Part shown: positions 51,616-63,615 of the stretch, piece after piece | Position numbering within the stretch: the stretch's first letter is position 1 | Layout: each line of letters begins with the position of its first letter | Assembly (NCBI RefSeq): GCF_000938265.1 | Contig: NZ_JYFC01000002.1 | Coordinates: 372,001 to 436,000 of the forward strand | Direction of reading: 5' to 3' | DNA length: 64,000 nt | Source: Agreia bicolorata | Lineage (GTDB): Bacteria; Actinomycetota; Actinomycetes; Actinomycetales; Microbacteriaceae | Program-made: the position numbers and the translations under genes | Notes under the pieces: model-generated | The model's input: the letters and a program-made list of their open reading frames with translations, nothing else | Database searches by the model: none | Told to the model about the DNA's origin: nothing

Positions 51616-52500
51616 GTGACCGAAGTAGCCGATTCGATCGCGGGCGTTCGAACCCTGATCAGCGAGGCCAAGAAGGCTCTGGTAGCCGAGGGCATCGCCT
51701 CTCCAACGGTCTCACTCGTTCCCACCATGGGGGCGCTGCACAACGGTCATCTCGCCCTCGTCAACGAGGCCCGCCAGCGGGGGCACATCGTCGTGGTCTC
51801 GATCTTCGTCAACCCCACCCAGTTCTCGGCGTCGGAAGATCTGCAGCGATATCCGCGCGATCTGGAGTCAGACCGGGCGATCCTCGATGGCTCGGCCAGC
51901 GACGGTGACCGCTCCGTCATCGTGTTCGCACCCTCGGTCGATGAGATGTATCCGAACGGCCCAACGCAGACCACGGTTACCGCGGGTCGGGCGGGGTCGA
52001 CCCTCGAAGGCCGGAGTCGAGCCGGACACTTCGACGGTGTACTCACCGTGGTGGCGAAGCTGCTCAACATCGTGGCGCCCGACACCGTCTTCTTCGGCCG
52101 CAAAGACGCTCAGCAGGCGTTCCTCGTGGGCCGCATGATTGCCGATCTCGACTTCGCGACGACCCTCGAGGTCGTCGACACCGTGCGCGAGCACGACGGC
52201 CTGGCGCTCTCGAGCCGCAACCGCTTTCTCGACGACAAGGAGCGCCGCGCATCCCTCGTGCTGTCGCACATGCTCGAGGCCGCCGAATCCGCCGCCGACA
52301 GGGGAATCGACACGGTCATCGCGGCAGCCCAGTCCGTTGCGATGGGGGAGCCCCTCGTTCAGGTGGACTACCTCGCCGTCGTCGATCCGGGCACATTCGT
52401 TCCCGTCGACGATGACTATCGGGGCAGGGCCATCGTGCTCGTCGCGGCGCGAGTGGGGTCGACCCGGCTCATCGACAACGAGACCATCTACCTGGGCTGA
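51616..52500 (+). CDS. panC: Pantothenate synthetase
   Basis: 294 aa; condenses pantoate and beta-alanine with ATP. GTG 51616 has AAGGAG seven bases upstream. Motifs: LVPTMGALHNGHLALV (HxGH-type), IFVNPTQF, RAGHFDGVLTVVAKL, FFGRKDAQQ and SSRNRFL (KMSKS-like). No panB or panD is next to it. Confidence 0.95.
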   Translation: MTEVADSIAGVRTLISEAKKALVAEGIASPTVSLVPTMGALHNGHLALVNEARQRGHIVVVSIFVNPTQFSASEDLQRYPRDLESDRAILDGSASDGDRSVIVFAPSVDEMYPNGPTQTTVTAGRAGSTLEGRSRAGHFDGVLTVVAKLLNIVAPDTVFFGRKDAQQAFLVGRMIADLDFATTLEVVDTVREHDGLALSSRNRFLDDKERRASLVLSHMLEAAESAADRGIDTVIAAAQSVAMGEPLVQVDYLAVVDPGTFVPVDDDYRGRAIVLVAARVGSTRLIDNETIYLG

Positions 52501-52590
52501 GTTGCCACGCGGTGCGCACCGACCATGCCGCCCGGCGGCGCCGGGCGCACCCGGTAAACTCTTGTGCGACCCGAGGAGAGATTCGCCCGC

Positions 52591-54102
<1,512 letters not shown>

Positions 54103-54129
54103 AGTCCCTGGTCAAGTAGGGTCGGCTTC

Positions 54130-54291
54130 ATGAGCTTTTTCGGCGGAAACAAGAACCCTCTCGACGACGAGGGCAAGAAGAAGGACGGGCGCGTCAGCAA
54201 CGCCCGACTCCTGGTATGGATCGTGGTCACTGCCGTCGCGCTCTATCTCACCGGCACCGGCGTCTACGGAATCATCACCAAGAGCAGTTGA
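54130..54291 (+). CDS. 53-aa single-span membrane protein
   Basis: ATG 54130, 27 bases after lysS. The product has a charged head (NPLDDEGKKKDGR) and one membrane segment (LLVWIVVTAVALYLTGTGVYG) near the C-terminus. No ribosome site is strong. Small proteins of this kind commonly follow lysS in related genomes (impression). Function unknown. Confidence 0.6.
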   Translation: MSFFGGNKNPLDDEGKKKDGRVSNARLLVWIVVTAVALYLTGTGVYGIITKSS

Positions 54292-54345
54292 GTAGCCAGA
54301 CCCGGTCGGGCTTCTCCTCGGCAGTGGCTGCTAAACTCGCCGATC

Positions 54346-54555
54346 ATGGATGACTTTCTCGCCGGGCTGGGCGCCCTCGCCCCCACTGTGCTCGTCGGAC
54401 TCGTCTTCTGGCTCGTGATGTTCGTCATTCTCCGTGCCGACAAGCACGAGCGCCGCGCCTTCTCGAAGATCGAAGCAGAAGAACGCGCCAAGCTCGCCGC
54501 GTCGAACGCTGCCTCTGAAGACGCTCGAGTCGACGCCGCACCGCCCCGCATCTGA
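54346..54555 (+). CDS. 69-aa membrane protein, unknown
   Basis: ATG 54346. One N-terminal membrane span (LAPTVLVGLVFWLVMFVIL) is followed by a highly charged helix (DKHERRAFSKIEAEERAKL). The layout resembles small phage-shock or cell-division accessory proteins, but no family is recognised. Confidence 0.65.
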   Translation: MDDFLAGLGALAPTVLVGLVFWLVMFVILRADKHERRAFSKIEAEERAKLAASNAASEDARVDAAPPRI

Positions 54556-54633
54556 GCGGCGCATTCGGCGGCGCCTGACAGCCGTCCCGACACGCTACGG
54601 TTGTCGTCGGGGCAGTAGTCGAGGGGAGCCTGC

Positions 54634-56106
54634 ATGTTCGGGATCAATGCAGCGGGCTGGGTTCTCATCTTCGGCGTGCTCATCGATTTTCTCGTGCGCG
54701 TCACCGCGATCATCGTGGTTCCCCGCAACAGGCGGCCGGCCACGGCAGTCGCCTGGCTCATGGCCATCTTCTTTCTGCCCTACGTCGGTGTGCTCACCTT
54801 CCTGCTCATCGGCAGCTACAAGCTGCCCAAGAAGAGGCGTGACAAGCAGCAGGCGATCAACCAGTTCATTCTCGAGACCACAGAGGGCATCGACCTCGTC
54901 ACAAAGAATCACGCCTGGCCGCCGTGGCTCGAATCGGTGGTCGAGCTCAACCGCAACCTCGGAGCCATGCCGCTCGTCGGCGGCAACAACGCCAGCCTTA
55001 TCGGCGACTACGCCCTGTCGATCGAGGCGATGGCGGCCGACGTGGCCAAGGCCCGGCGCTACGTTCACGTCGAGTTCTACATCATGTCGTACGACACCGC
55101 CTCCGAGGTGTTCTTCGAGGCTCTCGGGGCGGCGGTGAAGCGTGGCGTCACCGTGCGTGTGCTGCTCGACCACATCGCATCCATCAGATCGCCGCACCAC
55201 CGCAGAACGGTCAAGAAGCTCACCGAGCTCGGCGTGCAGTGGTCGTTTATGCTGCCCGTGCAGCCCCTGCGCGGCAAGTACCAGCGCCCCGACCTGCGCA
55301 ACCACCGCAAGCTGCTCATCATCGACGGCAAGATCGGGTACATGGGGTCGCAGAACATGATCGACCGCAGCTACAACAAGCGCGGCAACGTTCGCCGAGG
55401 CCTGCAGTGGCAAGACCTGATGACCCGGCTCGACGGCCCGATCGTCGCCGGTCTCAACGCCATCTTCATCACCGACTGGTACAGCGAGACCAACGAGCTG
55501 CTGATGCGAGAGACCGACCCGATCACTCCCGACGTCATCGAGGAGGCACCCGACTCGCTCGACTGCCAGGTGGTGCCCTCGGGCCCGGGATTCGAGGGCG
55601 AGAACAATCTCAGGCTGTTCCTCGCGCTTCTCTACTACGCGCAGACACGCATCATCGTCACGAGTCCGTACTTCGTTCCCGACGAGGCGATGCTCTACGC
55701 CATCACCACCGCTACGCAGCGCGGCGTCGAGGTCGAACTCTTCGTGTCGGAGATCGGCGATCAGGGCCTCGTCTATCACGCCCAGCGCTCATACTACGAA
55801 GCCCTGCTGCGCGCGGGAGTGCGCATCTATATGTACCAGGCGCCCTACATTCTGCATGCCAAGCACTTCACGATCGACGACGACGTGGCGGTCATCGGAT
55901 CGAGCAACATGGACATGCGATCGTTCAGCCTCAATATGGAGGTCTCGCTCATGGTGCGCGGCCGATCGTTCGTCTCCGAGATGCGCGAGATCGAAGACGG
56001 CTATAGAAAGGTCAGCCGTGAGCTCACCCTCGAAGACTGGCTCACTCAGCCCCTGCGCTCCACGATCCTCGACAACCTGGCCAGGCTCACCAGCGCACTG
56101 CAATAG
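54634..56106 (+). CDS. cls: Cardiolipin synthase
   Basis: 490 aa phospholipase-D-type membrane enzyme that makes cardiolipin from phosphatidylglycerol. Two N-terminal membrane spans (~5-25 and ~35-58), then two catalytic HKD motifs: HRKLLIIDGKIGYMGSQN and HAKHFTIDDDVAVIGSSN. Length and layout match bacterial ClsA. It is convergent with the pirin gene, one base apart. Confidence 0.93.
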   Translation: MFGINAAGWVLIFGVLIDFLVRVTAIIVVPRNRRPATAVAWLMAIFFLPYVGVLTFLLIGSYKLPKKRRDKQQAINQFILETTEGIDLVTKNHAWPPWLESVVELNRNLGAMPLVGGNNASLIGDYALSIEAMAADVAKARRYVHVEFYIMSYDTASEVFFEALGAAVKRGVTVRVLLDHIASIRSPHHRRTVKKLTELGVQWSFMLPVQPLRGKYQRPDLRNHRKLLIIDGKIGYMGSQNMIDRSYNKRGNVRRGLQWQDLMTRLDGPIVAGLNAIFITDWYSETNELLMRETDPITPDVIEEAPDSLDCQVVPSGPGFEGENNLRLFLALLYYAQTRIIVTSPYFVPDEAMLYAITTATQRGVEVELFVSEIGDQGLVYHAQRSYYEALLRAGVRIYMYQAPYILHAKHFTIDDDVAVIGSSNMDMRSFSLNMEVSLMVRGRSFVSEMREIEDGYRKVSRELTLEDWLTQPLRSTILDNLARLTSALQ

Positions 56107-56107
56107 C

Positions 56108-57133
56108 TCAGCGTCGACGCGGCAGAAGTCGTACGGTCGGCAGTTCGGGTGCGGGCAGGGGAGAGCCCGTGTACCCGTGGCCATCTCGGGTGCCGGGGTC
56201 GCCGTGCGTGCTGATGAAGCGCGGCGCCCGCGCATCCACCTCGCCTGAGCCGATCGCCTCGGCCTGCCAGGCCGTGCGGTACGCGACGATCTCCTCGTGG
56301 GTGCGCCCCACGAAGTTCCACCACATCACGATCTGCTCGCCGAACGGCTCGCCGCCGATCAGAATCAGCCTGGCGTCATCGTCGCCCGACTCGATGGTCA
56401 GGGTGGATGCGCCCGTCTCGACGAACGCGAGTTCGGTTCGGGCGACGGGCGTGCCGTTGACGGTGACGGATGCTCTGTCGACCAGGATGCCGTGCTCGTC
56501 GCGCGGATCGACCGCGAGCTCGATGCGGGTGCGACTCGGCACGTCGATCTGAGCGGCGAGGATACGAGTGAATGTCTTGGCGGTGGCGGATACCCCGGCG
56601 ACGGAGCCGAGGAAGACGGTGATCGTGGCGTTGCCGAGCGTTGCGGCGACGGCGGTGTGGCTCTCGAAGAACGGCTCCACCTCGCGGGCCGCATCAGGCA
56701 AGGCCAGCCATAGTTGCACACCGCGGAGGATGGTCGTGTTTTCGGTCGACACCTCGGAATGGCTGATGCCTCGCCCCGCAGTCATGAGGTTCAGCTCGCC
56801 CGGCCGCACGAAGGCGTGGCTGCCCACACTGTCGCGATGCTCGATCTCGCCGTCGAACAGCCAGCTCACCGTCTGCAGCCCCGTGTGCGGATGGGGCGGC
56901 ACCACCATGCCCGTGCCCGTGCGCACGTCGGTAGGGCCGTAGTGGTCGACGAAGCACCAGGCGCCGATCATGCTCCGCTCCCGGCTCGGCAGCGTGCGGT
57001 GCACGGTCATTGCCCGGGGCCCGCCGAGTGGCACCTCGCGCGGTGCCAGGATCGTGGTTCGGCCCGTATCGATGGAGGGCCTGTCGTCATCACCGATCAC
57101 CACTTCGTGCGGCTGCTTCTCGAGGTTCGACAC
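56108..57133 (-). CDS. Pirin family protein
   Basis: 341 aa bicupin from GTG 57133. The N-terminal cupin has PPHPHTGLQTVSWLFDGEIEHRDS, with the metal-binding histidines and glutamate, and TAGRGISHSE. Pirins are iron-binding; some have quercetinase activity and others modulate regulators. The stop codon is one base from the end of cls. Confidence 0.92.
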   Translation of the reverse strand: MSNLEKQPHEVVIGDDDRPSIDTGRTTILAPREVPLGGPRAMTVHRTLPSRERSMIGAWCFVDHYGPTDVRTGTGMVVPPHPHTGLQTVSWLFDGEIEHRDSVGSHAFVRPGELNLMTAGRGISHSEVSTENTTILRGVQLWLALPDAAREVEPFFESHTAVAATLGNATITVFLGSVAGVSATAKTFTRILAAQIDVPSRTRIELAVDPRDEHGILVDRASVTVNGTPVARTELAFVETGASTLTIESGDDDARLILIGGEPFGEQIVMWWNFVGRTHEEIVAYRTAWQAEAIGSGEVDARAPRFISTHGDPGTRDGHGYTGSPLPAPELPTVRLLPRRR

Positions 57134-57244
57134 AGCCCTTAGCTTAGACGCGACATTTTCTCGCTCGACAGGTCGTTCGCTGCTAACGTATAGGCGCCGC
57201 CGGGGGTTCGGGCGGCATCAGGCGACGATCCTCTGGGGGACACA

Positions 57245-57613
57245 ATGGAGTACTCATACGAATATCAGGCTGACCCGGTCACCACGACGCTCAGCATCGT
57301 TCTCGCGGTCATTGCGATCGCCGGACTCTGGGCCACGTTTATCAAGGCCGACCGTCACGGATGGGCTGCCATCATCCCGATCTACAACATCTACACCCTT
57401 GTGAAGGTGGCCGGTCGCCCGGGCTGGTGGACGATCCTGTTCTTCATCCCGATCGTCAACATCGTGATTCACATCATCGTGGCGCTCGACGTTGCCAAGC
57501 GCTTCGGTAAGAGCGGCGTCTTCGGCTTCTTCCTTCTGTTCCTGCTGGGCTTCATCGGTTACCCGATCATCGGCTTCGGAAAGGCGCAGTACAACGGCGC
57601 ACAGGCCGCGTAG
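57245..57613 (+). CDS. DUF5684 membrane protein
   Basis: 122 aa from ATG 57245 with GGGGGA four bases upstream. Hydrophobic segments with FIKADRHGWAAIIPIYNIYTLVKVAGRPGW-type spacing and the FIPIVNIVIHIIVALDVAKRFGK core are typical of DUF5684, which sometimes accompanies signal peptidases. It is convergent with the SDR gene across a large hairpin. Confidence 0.82.
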   Translation: MEYSYEYQADPVTTTLSIVLAVIAIAGLWATFIKADRHGWAAIIPIYNIYTLVKVAGRPGWWTILFFIPIVNIVIHIIVALDVAKRFGKSGVFGFFLLFLLGFIGYPIIGFGKAQYNGAQAA

Positions 57614-57617
57614 CAGG

Positions 57618-57670
57618 TGCCCTCGACAGGCTCAGAAGACAGCGTTGTCTCCTGAGCCTCTCGAAGGGCA
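57618..57670. terminator. Hairpin terminator built from a dispersed repeat, copy 5
   Basis: TGCCCTCGACAGGCTCAG (57618-57635) faces CTGAGCCTCTCGAAGGGCA (57652-57670), with an inner AGACA/TGTCT stem in the loop. It is a complete two-half CGACAGGCTCAG element between convergent genes. Confidence 0.75.
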
Positions 57671-57682
57671 TGCCGGTCGACG

Positions 57683-58576
57683 CTACGGCGTCGGCATGCC
57701 GCCGTTCACGTGGAGAGTCTCGCCGACGACGTAGCTGGATTCGTTCGACGCGAGAAACACGTACGCCGGCGCGAGTTCGGCCGGCTGACCCCAGCGGCCG
57801 AGTGCTGTTTGCTCTCCGACGCTCGGCAGCTTCTCGGGCGGCTGTCCACCGGCCGTCTGCAGGGGCGTCCAGATAGGGCCGGGCGCGACCACGTTGACTC
57901 GGATGCCCTTCGGGGCCAGCTGCTGGGACAGGCCCTTGGAGAAGGTGTTGATCGATGCCTTGGTCGTGGCATAGTCCACCAGCATCTCGCTCGGAGCGTA
58001 GGCCTGGATCGACGACGTGTTGATGATGGCCGAGCCCGGCTTGAGATGGGGTAGCGCGGCCTTCGTGATCCAGAACATCGCGTAGACGTTTGTCGTGAAT
58101 GTCTCGTCGAACTGCTCGTCCGAGATCTCGGCGAGGGTCTCCCGGAACTGCTGCTTGCCCGCGTTGTTCACGAGGATGTCGAGACCGCCCAGACCGTCGA
58201 CCGCCCGACCTACGAGGTCGCGGCAGAACGCCGGATCGACAATGTCACCGGGGATGGCAACAGCGGTGCGACCCTCGGCTTCGATGAGTCCGACGATGCG
58301 CTTCGCGTCCTCCTCCTCTTCAGGGAGATATGAGATGGCCACATCGGCACCCTCTCGTGCGTAGGCGATCGCTACAGCTGCTCCGATGCCGGAGTCGCCT
58401 CCGGTGACGAGGGCTTTGCGGCCGGAGAGGCGGCCCGTTCCACGGTACGTCTTCTCGCCGTGGTCTGCCTTGTCTTCGAGCTTCGTGTCGAGGCCTGCGC
58501 CCTCCTGATACTGCGCTTCTGTGTCGATGTCGGCGTACATCGTCGTGGGGTCCTGGAGTGTGTACTGATCAGTCAT
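57683..58576 (-). CDS. SDR-family oxidoreductase (YghA-like)
   Basis: 297 aa. An N-terminal ~45-residue extension (QEGAGLDTKLEDKADHGEKT) is typical of the YghA/YhdF group. The Rossmann motif is ALVTGGDSGIGAAVAIAYAREG, then NNAGKQ, catalytic Ser in INTSSIQAY, Tyr and Lys in YATTKASI, and PGPIWTPLQ. The substrate is unknown; members reduce aldehydes or oxidise sugars. Confidence 0.92.
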   Translation of the reverse strand: MTDQYTLQDPTTMYADIDTEAQYQEGAGLDTKLEDKADHGEKTYRGTGRLSGRKALVTGGDSGIGAAVAIAYAREGADVAISYLPEEEEDAKRIVGLIEAEGRTAVAIPGDIVDPAFCRDLVGRAVDGLGGLDILVNNAGKQQFRETLAEISDEQFDETFTTNVYAMFWITKAALPHLKPGSAIINTSSIQAYAPSEMLVDYATTKASINTFSKGLSQQLAPKGIRVNVVAPGPIWTPLQTAGGQPPEKLPSVGEQTALGRWGQPAELAPAYVFLASNESSYVVGETLHVNGGMPTP

Positions 58577-58677
58577 TCATCCAGGCTAGGCACCGCGGGA
58601 GAAGCCTCCGAGGGTGGTTGCGCTATTGCGGGTGAGCGTGTTTCACTCCGTTCCACCATCGATCGAGTGCAACGACA

Positions 58678-58723
58678 AAGGCCGGGCATCGAATCGCCCG
58701 AGAGCGATTGGATGCCCGGCCTT
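58678..58723. terminator. Nested hairpin terminator after the surface-protein gene
   Basis: AAGGCCGGGCATC and GATGCCCGGCCTT form a perfect 13-bp outer stem; AATCGC and GCGATT form an inner stem. It lies 18 bases past the stop of the minus-strand LAxTG gene. Confidence 0.75.
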
Positions 58724-58740
58724 CGGCCGGAGTAGGAACG

Positions 58741-59742
58741 TCAGTCGACCGAGGCCTCGCGGCGGCGGAGGACGCCGGTGATCGCGAACGCCATGCCGCC
58801 GAGCACCAGAGTGCCGAGAGCGATCAGACCGAACGGAACAGCGTCGGCCGAACCGGTGTTGGCGAGAACCGGGGCGGGCGGTGCCGTGTCCACAGCCGGC
58901 GTCGTGACCGGCGGCGCGGTGACTCCGCCGTCGAGCTCGATGCCGGTGATCACACGACCGAACGAATCGAACGACACCAGGGTGTGCGGGTCGGTGGTGA
59001 AGGCGGCCGGAACGGTGAACGCGAAGGAGCCCGCCGTAATACTCGAGGTTCCGATGAGGGTCGGCGCGCTGTAGCCGTAGTTCGAGACGTCGATACCGTC
59101 GATGACCTCACCCGTGGTGATGTTGGTGATTCCCGAGAAGCTCAGGTCGAAGGGCGTGCCTGCGATGTATGTGGAGGGAGAGAAGCTGTAGACGGCAATC
59201 GGAACAAGTGTGTCGAGCTCTTCGGAGTCTGGCGCTGCGACTGTGGGGGCCTCGCCCACCAACTGGAGCTGCCCGCCGGTGTATTCGAACGTGACCTCTT
59301 TGCCGCGCCAGATGGCCGCCGTGGCCGGCTCCGGTGCGCTGAAAGCAACGATGTTCGAGTTCGACTCGGTATCGGATGCCGACGAATCAGGCGAGTCGCT
59401 GGGGATCGGGTCGGACCCGCCCGAGCTGCGGGTCGGGTAGCCCACGAAGTCGACGGTGACGGGACCGGCGAAGTTCTGGAACGACGCGACGCCCTCGTCG
59501 TCGGTCACGGCGGTGGCCGTGTTGTACTGGTCTTCGAGCCCTGGCACCTCCGAGGTGACCTCGATCAGGAAGCCCGGGTCGAAGTCGGTTTCGATGTCGA
59601 TGGTTCCTGAGTTGGCGGCGAAGGTCGGGTCGATGGGTTCGGCGACGGCGCCCGTGGCGCCGAAGCTCACGCCGAGTGCGACGAGCGCAAAAGCCGAGGC
59701 GCCGGCGATGCCGGCGCGTGCGGAAAGGACGGATTTCTTCAT
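58741..59742 (-). CDS. LAxTG-anchored cell-surface protein
   Basis: 333 aa from ATG 59742. Signal peptide of ~33 residues (AGIAGASAFALVALGVSFGATGAVA). The exported part is rich in Thr, Ser and Asp. The C-terminal sorting signal is LANTG, then a hydrophobic span (FGLIALGTLVLGGMAFAITG) and a basic tail RRREASVD. LAxTG is the motif used by class E sortases of high-GC Gram-positives. No sortase or pilin partner is in the window. The ligand or role is unknown. Confidence 0.82.
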   Translation of the reverse strand: MKKSVLSARAGIAGASAFALVALGVSFGATGAVAEPIDPTFAANSGTIDIETDFDPGFLIEVTSEVPGLEDQYNTATAVTDDEGVASFQNFAGPVTVDFVGYPTRSSGGSDPIPSDSPDSSASDTESNSNIVAFSAPEPATAAIWRGKEVTFEYTGGQLQLVGEAPTVAAPDSEELDTLVPIAVYSFSPSTYIAGTPFDLSFSGITNITTGEVIDGIDVSNYGYSAPTLIGTSSITAGSFAFTVPAAFTTDPHTLVSFDSFGRVITGIELDGGVTAPPVTTPAVDTAPPAPVLANTGSADAVPFGLIALGTLVLGGMAFAITGVLRRREASVD

Positions 59743-59963
59743 GTGATGTAGCCCCCGGTGGTTCATGATGCGGCGGCCAGACGGCGGCCAATAGAGCAAC
59801 TGTGGCGGTAATTGCCAGCTGACGTCAAGCTTCGGCCGCAGATTCTGTGGCATGGATCGAGTCGAGGTCACGCCTAGGGCGAACAGAGCAGTATTCGACC
59901 TCGGCGCTGATTAGCATCAGTACATCGAGCGCCATCCCTGCCCTGGTGTTCAAGGAGACAGAC
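59743..59963. promoter_or_regulatory. Divergent region upstream of clpC, with possible ClgR site
   Basis: 221 bases between divergent genes. CGCTGATTAGCA at 59905-59916 is a palindrome close to the CGCY-N4-RGCG type sites reported for ClgR, the actinobacterial activator of clp genes. No clear -35/-10 pair was chosen. Confidence 0.3.
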
Positions 59964-62492
<2,529 letters not shown>

Positions 62493-62512
62493 GAGCCAGC
62501 CGCAACGAACGC

Positions 62513-62559
62513 GAATGCCGCGTTCCGACACCGAACTCCGGTGTCGGAACGCGGCATTC
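62513..62559 (+). terminator. Terminator of clpC
   Basis: Perfect 21-bp stem: GAATGCCGCGTTCCGACACC plus G, a five-base loop, and its complement, followed by GTCGTTTTA. A canonical strong intrinsic terminator 20 bases after clpC. Confidence 0.85.
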
Positions 62560-62623
62560 GTCGTTTTAGGCCGAGCGTGTCATCGTCTCTACACTGGTGC
62601 CGTCTGCAGGGAATGACACGAAC

Positions 62624-62674
62624 CCCTCTTGCGTTGTGTCGCTGTGGCCTGATGGCCGAGAAAGAAGGGGCGTC
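62624..62674 (+). promoter_or_regulatory. Structured pnuC leader with possible masked ribosome site
   Basis: CCCCTCTT near 62624 can pair, with one mismatch, with AAGAAGGGG just before the pnuC start, which holds the AAGGGG ribosome site. A GGCC-TGAT-GGCC hairpin lies between. It could regulate translation; no known riboswitch class was matched. Confidence 0.3.
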
Positions 62675-63367
62675 GTGGACGTACTGAACTGGCTCTTCAA
62701 CGCCCAGCTGCACATCGGCGACCAGACGATCCTGTGGCGTGAGGTTCTCGGCAACGTGTTCGGGCTGCTCAGCGCGCTCGGCGGCATGCGACGCAAGGTC
62801 TGGGCGTGGCCGATCGGCATCATGGGCAACGCGCTATTGTTCACCGTGTTCCTCGGCGCCGTCTTCGGCACCCCCAACCCGGTGAACCTTCTGGGGCAGG
62901 CCGGTCGACAGGTGATGTTCATCGTCGTGTCGATCTACGGCTGGGTGCGATGGCAGCAGGCGAAGCACGACGGCGGGTCGGCGGTGAGCCCGCAGTGGGC
63001 CGGATGGAAGAACAGGATCTGGCTCGTGGTCGCCCTCGTGGGCGGCACGGCGATCGTGACGCCGGTGTTCCAGCTGCTCGGTTCGTACGAGCCCGTCTGG
63101 GCCGATGCCTGGATCTTCGTGGGCTCTCTTCTCGCCACCTACGGCATGGCCAAGGGCTGGGTGGAGTTCTGGTTGATCTGGGTGGCCGTCGATGTGGTCG
63201 GCGTGCCTCTTCTCGTCTCGGCCGGTTATTACGCCTCTGCCTTCATGTACATCTTCTACGGAGCGTTCACGATCGTGGGCTTCATCGTCTGGGCGCGCGT
63301 TCGCCGGGGCGAGAGACTCACGATCGAGACGCGTTTTCCCGACCCGACGGTGCGCACCGATTTGTGA
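62675..63367 (+). CDS. pnuC: Nicotinamide riboside transporter PnuC
   Basis: 230 aa from GTG 62675 with AAGGGG five bases upstream. Seven hydrophobic segments; family motifs WPIGIMGNALLFTVF, VSIYGWVRW and the late WVAVDVVGVPLL. It imports nicotinamide riboside (or a related vitamin precursor) for NAD synthesis; Trp-rich loops favour PnuC. Close relatives (PnuT, PnuX) carry thiamine or riboflavin, but no kinase gene here decides between them. Confidence 0.88.
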   Translation: MDVLNWLFNAQLHIGDQTILWREVLGNVFGLLSALGGMRRKVWAWPIGIMGNALLFTVFLGAVFGTPNPVNLLGQAGRQVMFIVVSIYGWVRWQQAKHDGGSAVSPQWAGWKNRIWLVVALVGGTAIVTPVFQLLGSYEPVWADAWIFVGSLLATYGMAKGWVEFWLIWVAVDVVGVPLLVSAGYYASAFMYIFYGAFTIVGFIVWARVRRGERLTIETRFPDPTVRTDL

Positions 63368-63567
63368 TCGGCGACGGATCAATGCGCGAAGAGGGCATAC
63401 AGCCTGGTCCGCACACGGGGATAGCGAGAAGGATCATCAGAGAGCTGGGCATGAAGAAGATCATCAGAAAGCTGGGCGACCGACGAGCGTCGAACATCGA
63501 ACGACGCGTCACGCCGCGCGAACTCGAGTTGCTCGGACGTCTTCTCTCAGCCGAGCCGAAGGCCTGA
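63364..63567 (+). CDS. Small basic protein, unknown
   Basis: 67 aa if translated from GTG 63364, which overlaps the pnuC stop by four bases; ATG 63382 would give 61 aa. It is basic and helical, with an internal near-repeat (RRIIRELGM and KKIIRKLGD) that is also visible at DNA level as a ~27-base tandem duplication. No family recognised. It fills the gap between pnuC and the acetyltransferase gene; a non-coding origin is possible. Confidence 0.4.
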   Translation: MIGDGSMREEGIQPGPHTGIARRIIRELGMKKIIRKLGDRRASNIERRVTPRELELLGRLLSAEPKA

Positions 63568-63615
63568 CGGCGTCGCATGCGCATGGAGATGCTGAACTGG
63601 CAATAAGCTGGTTCG

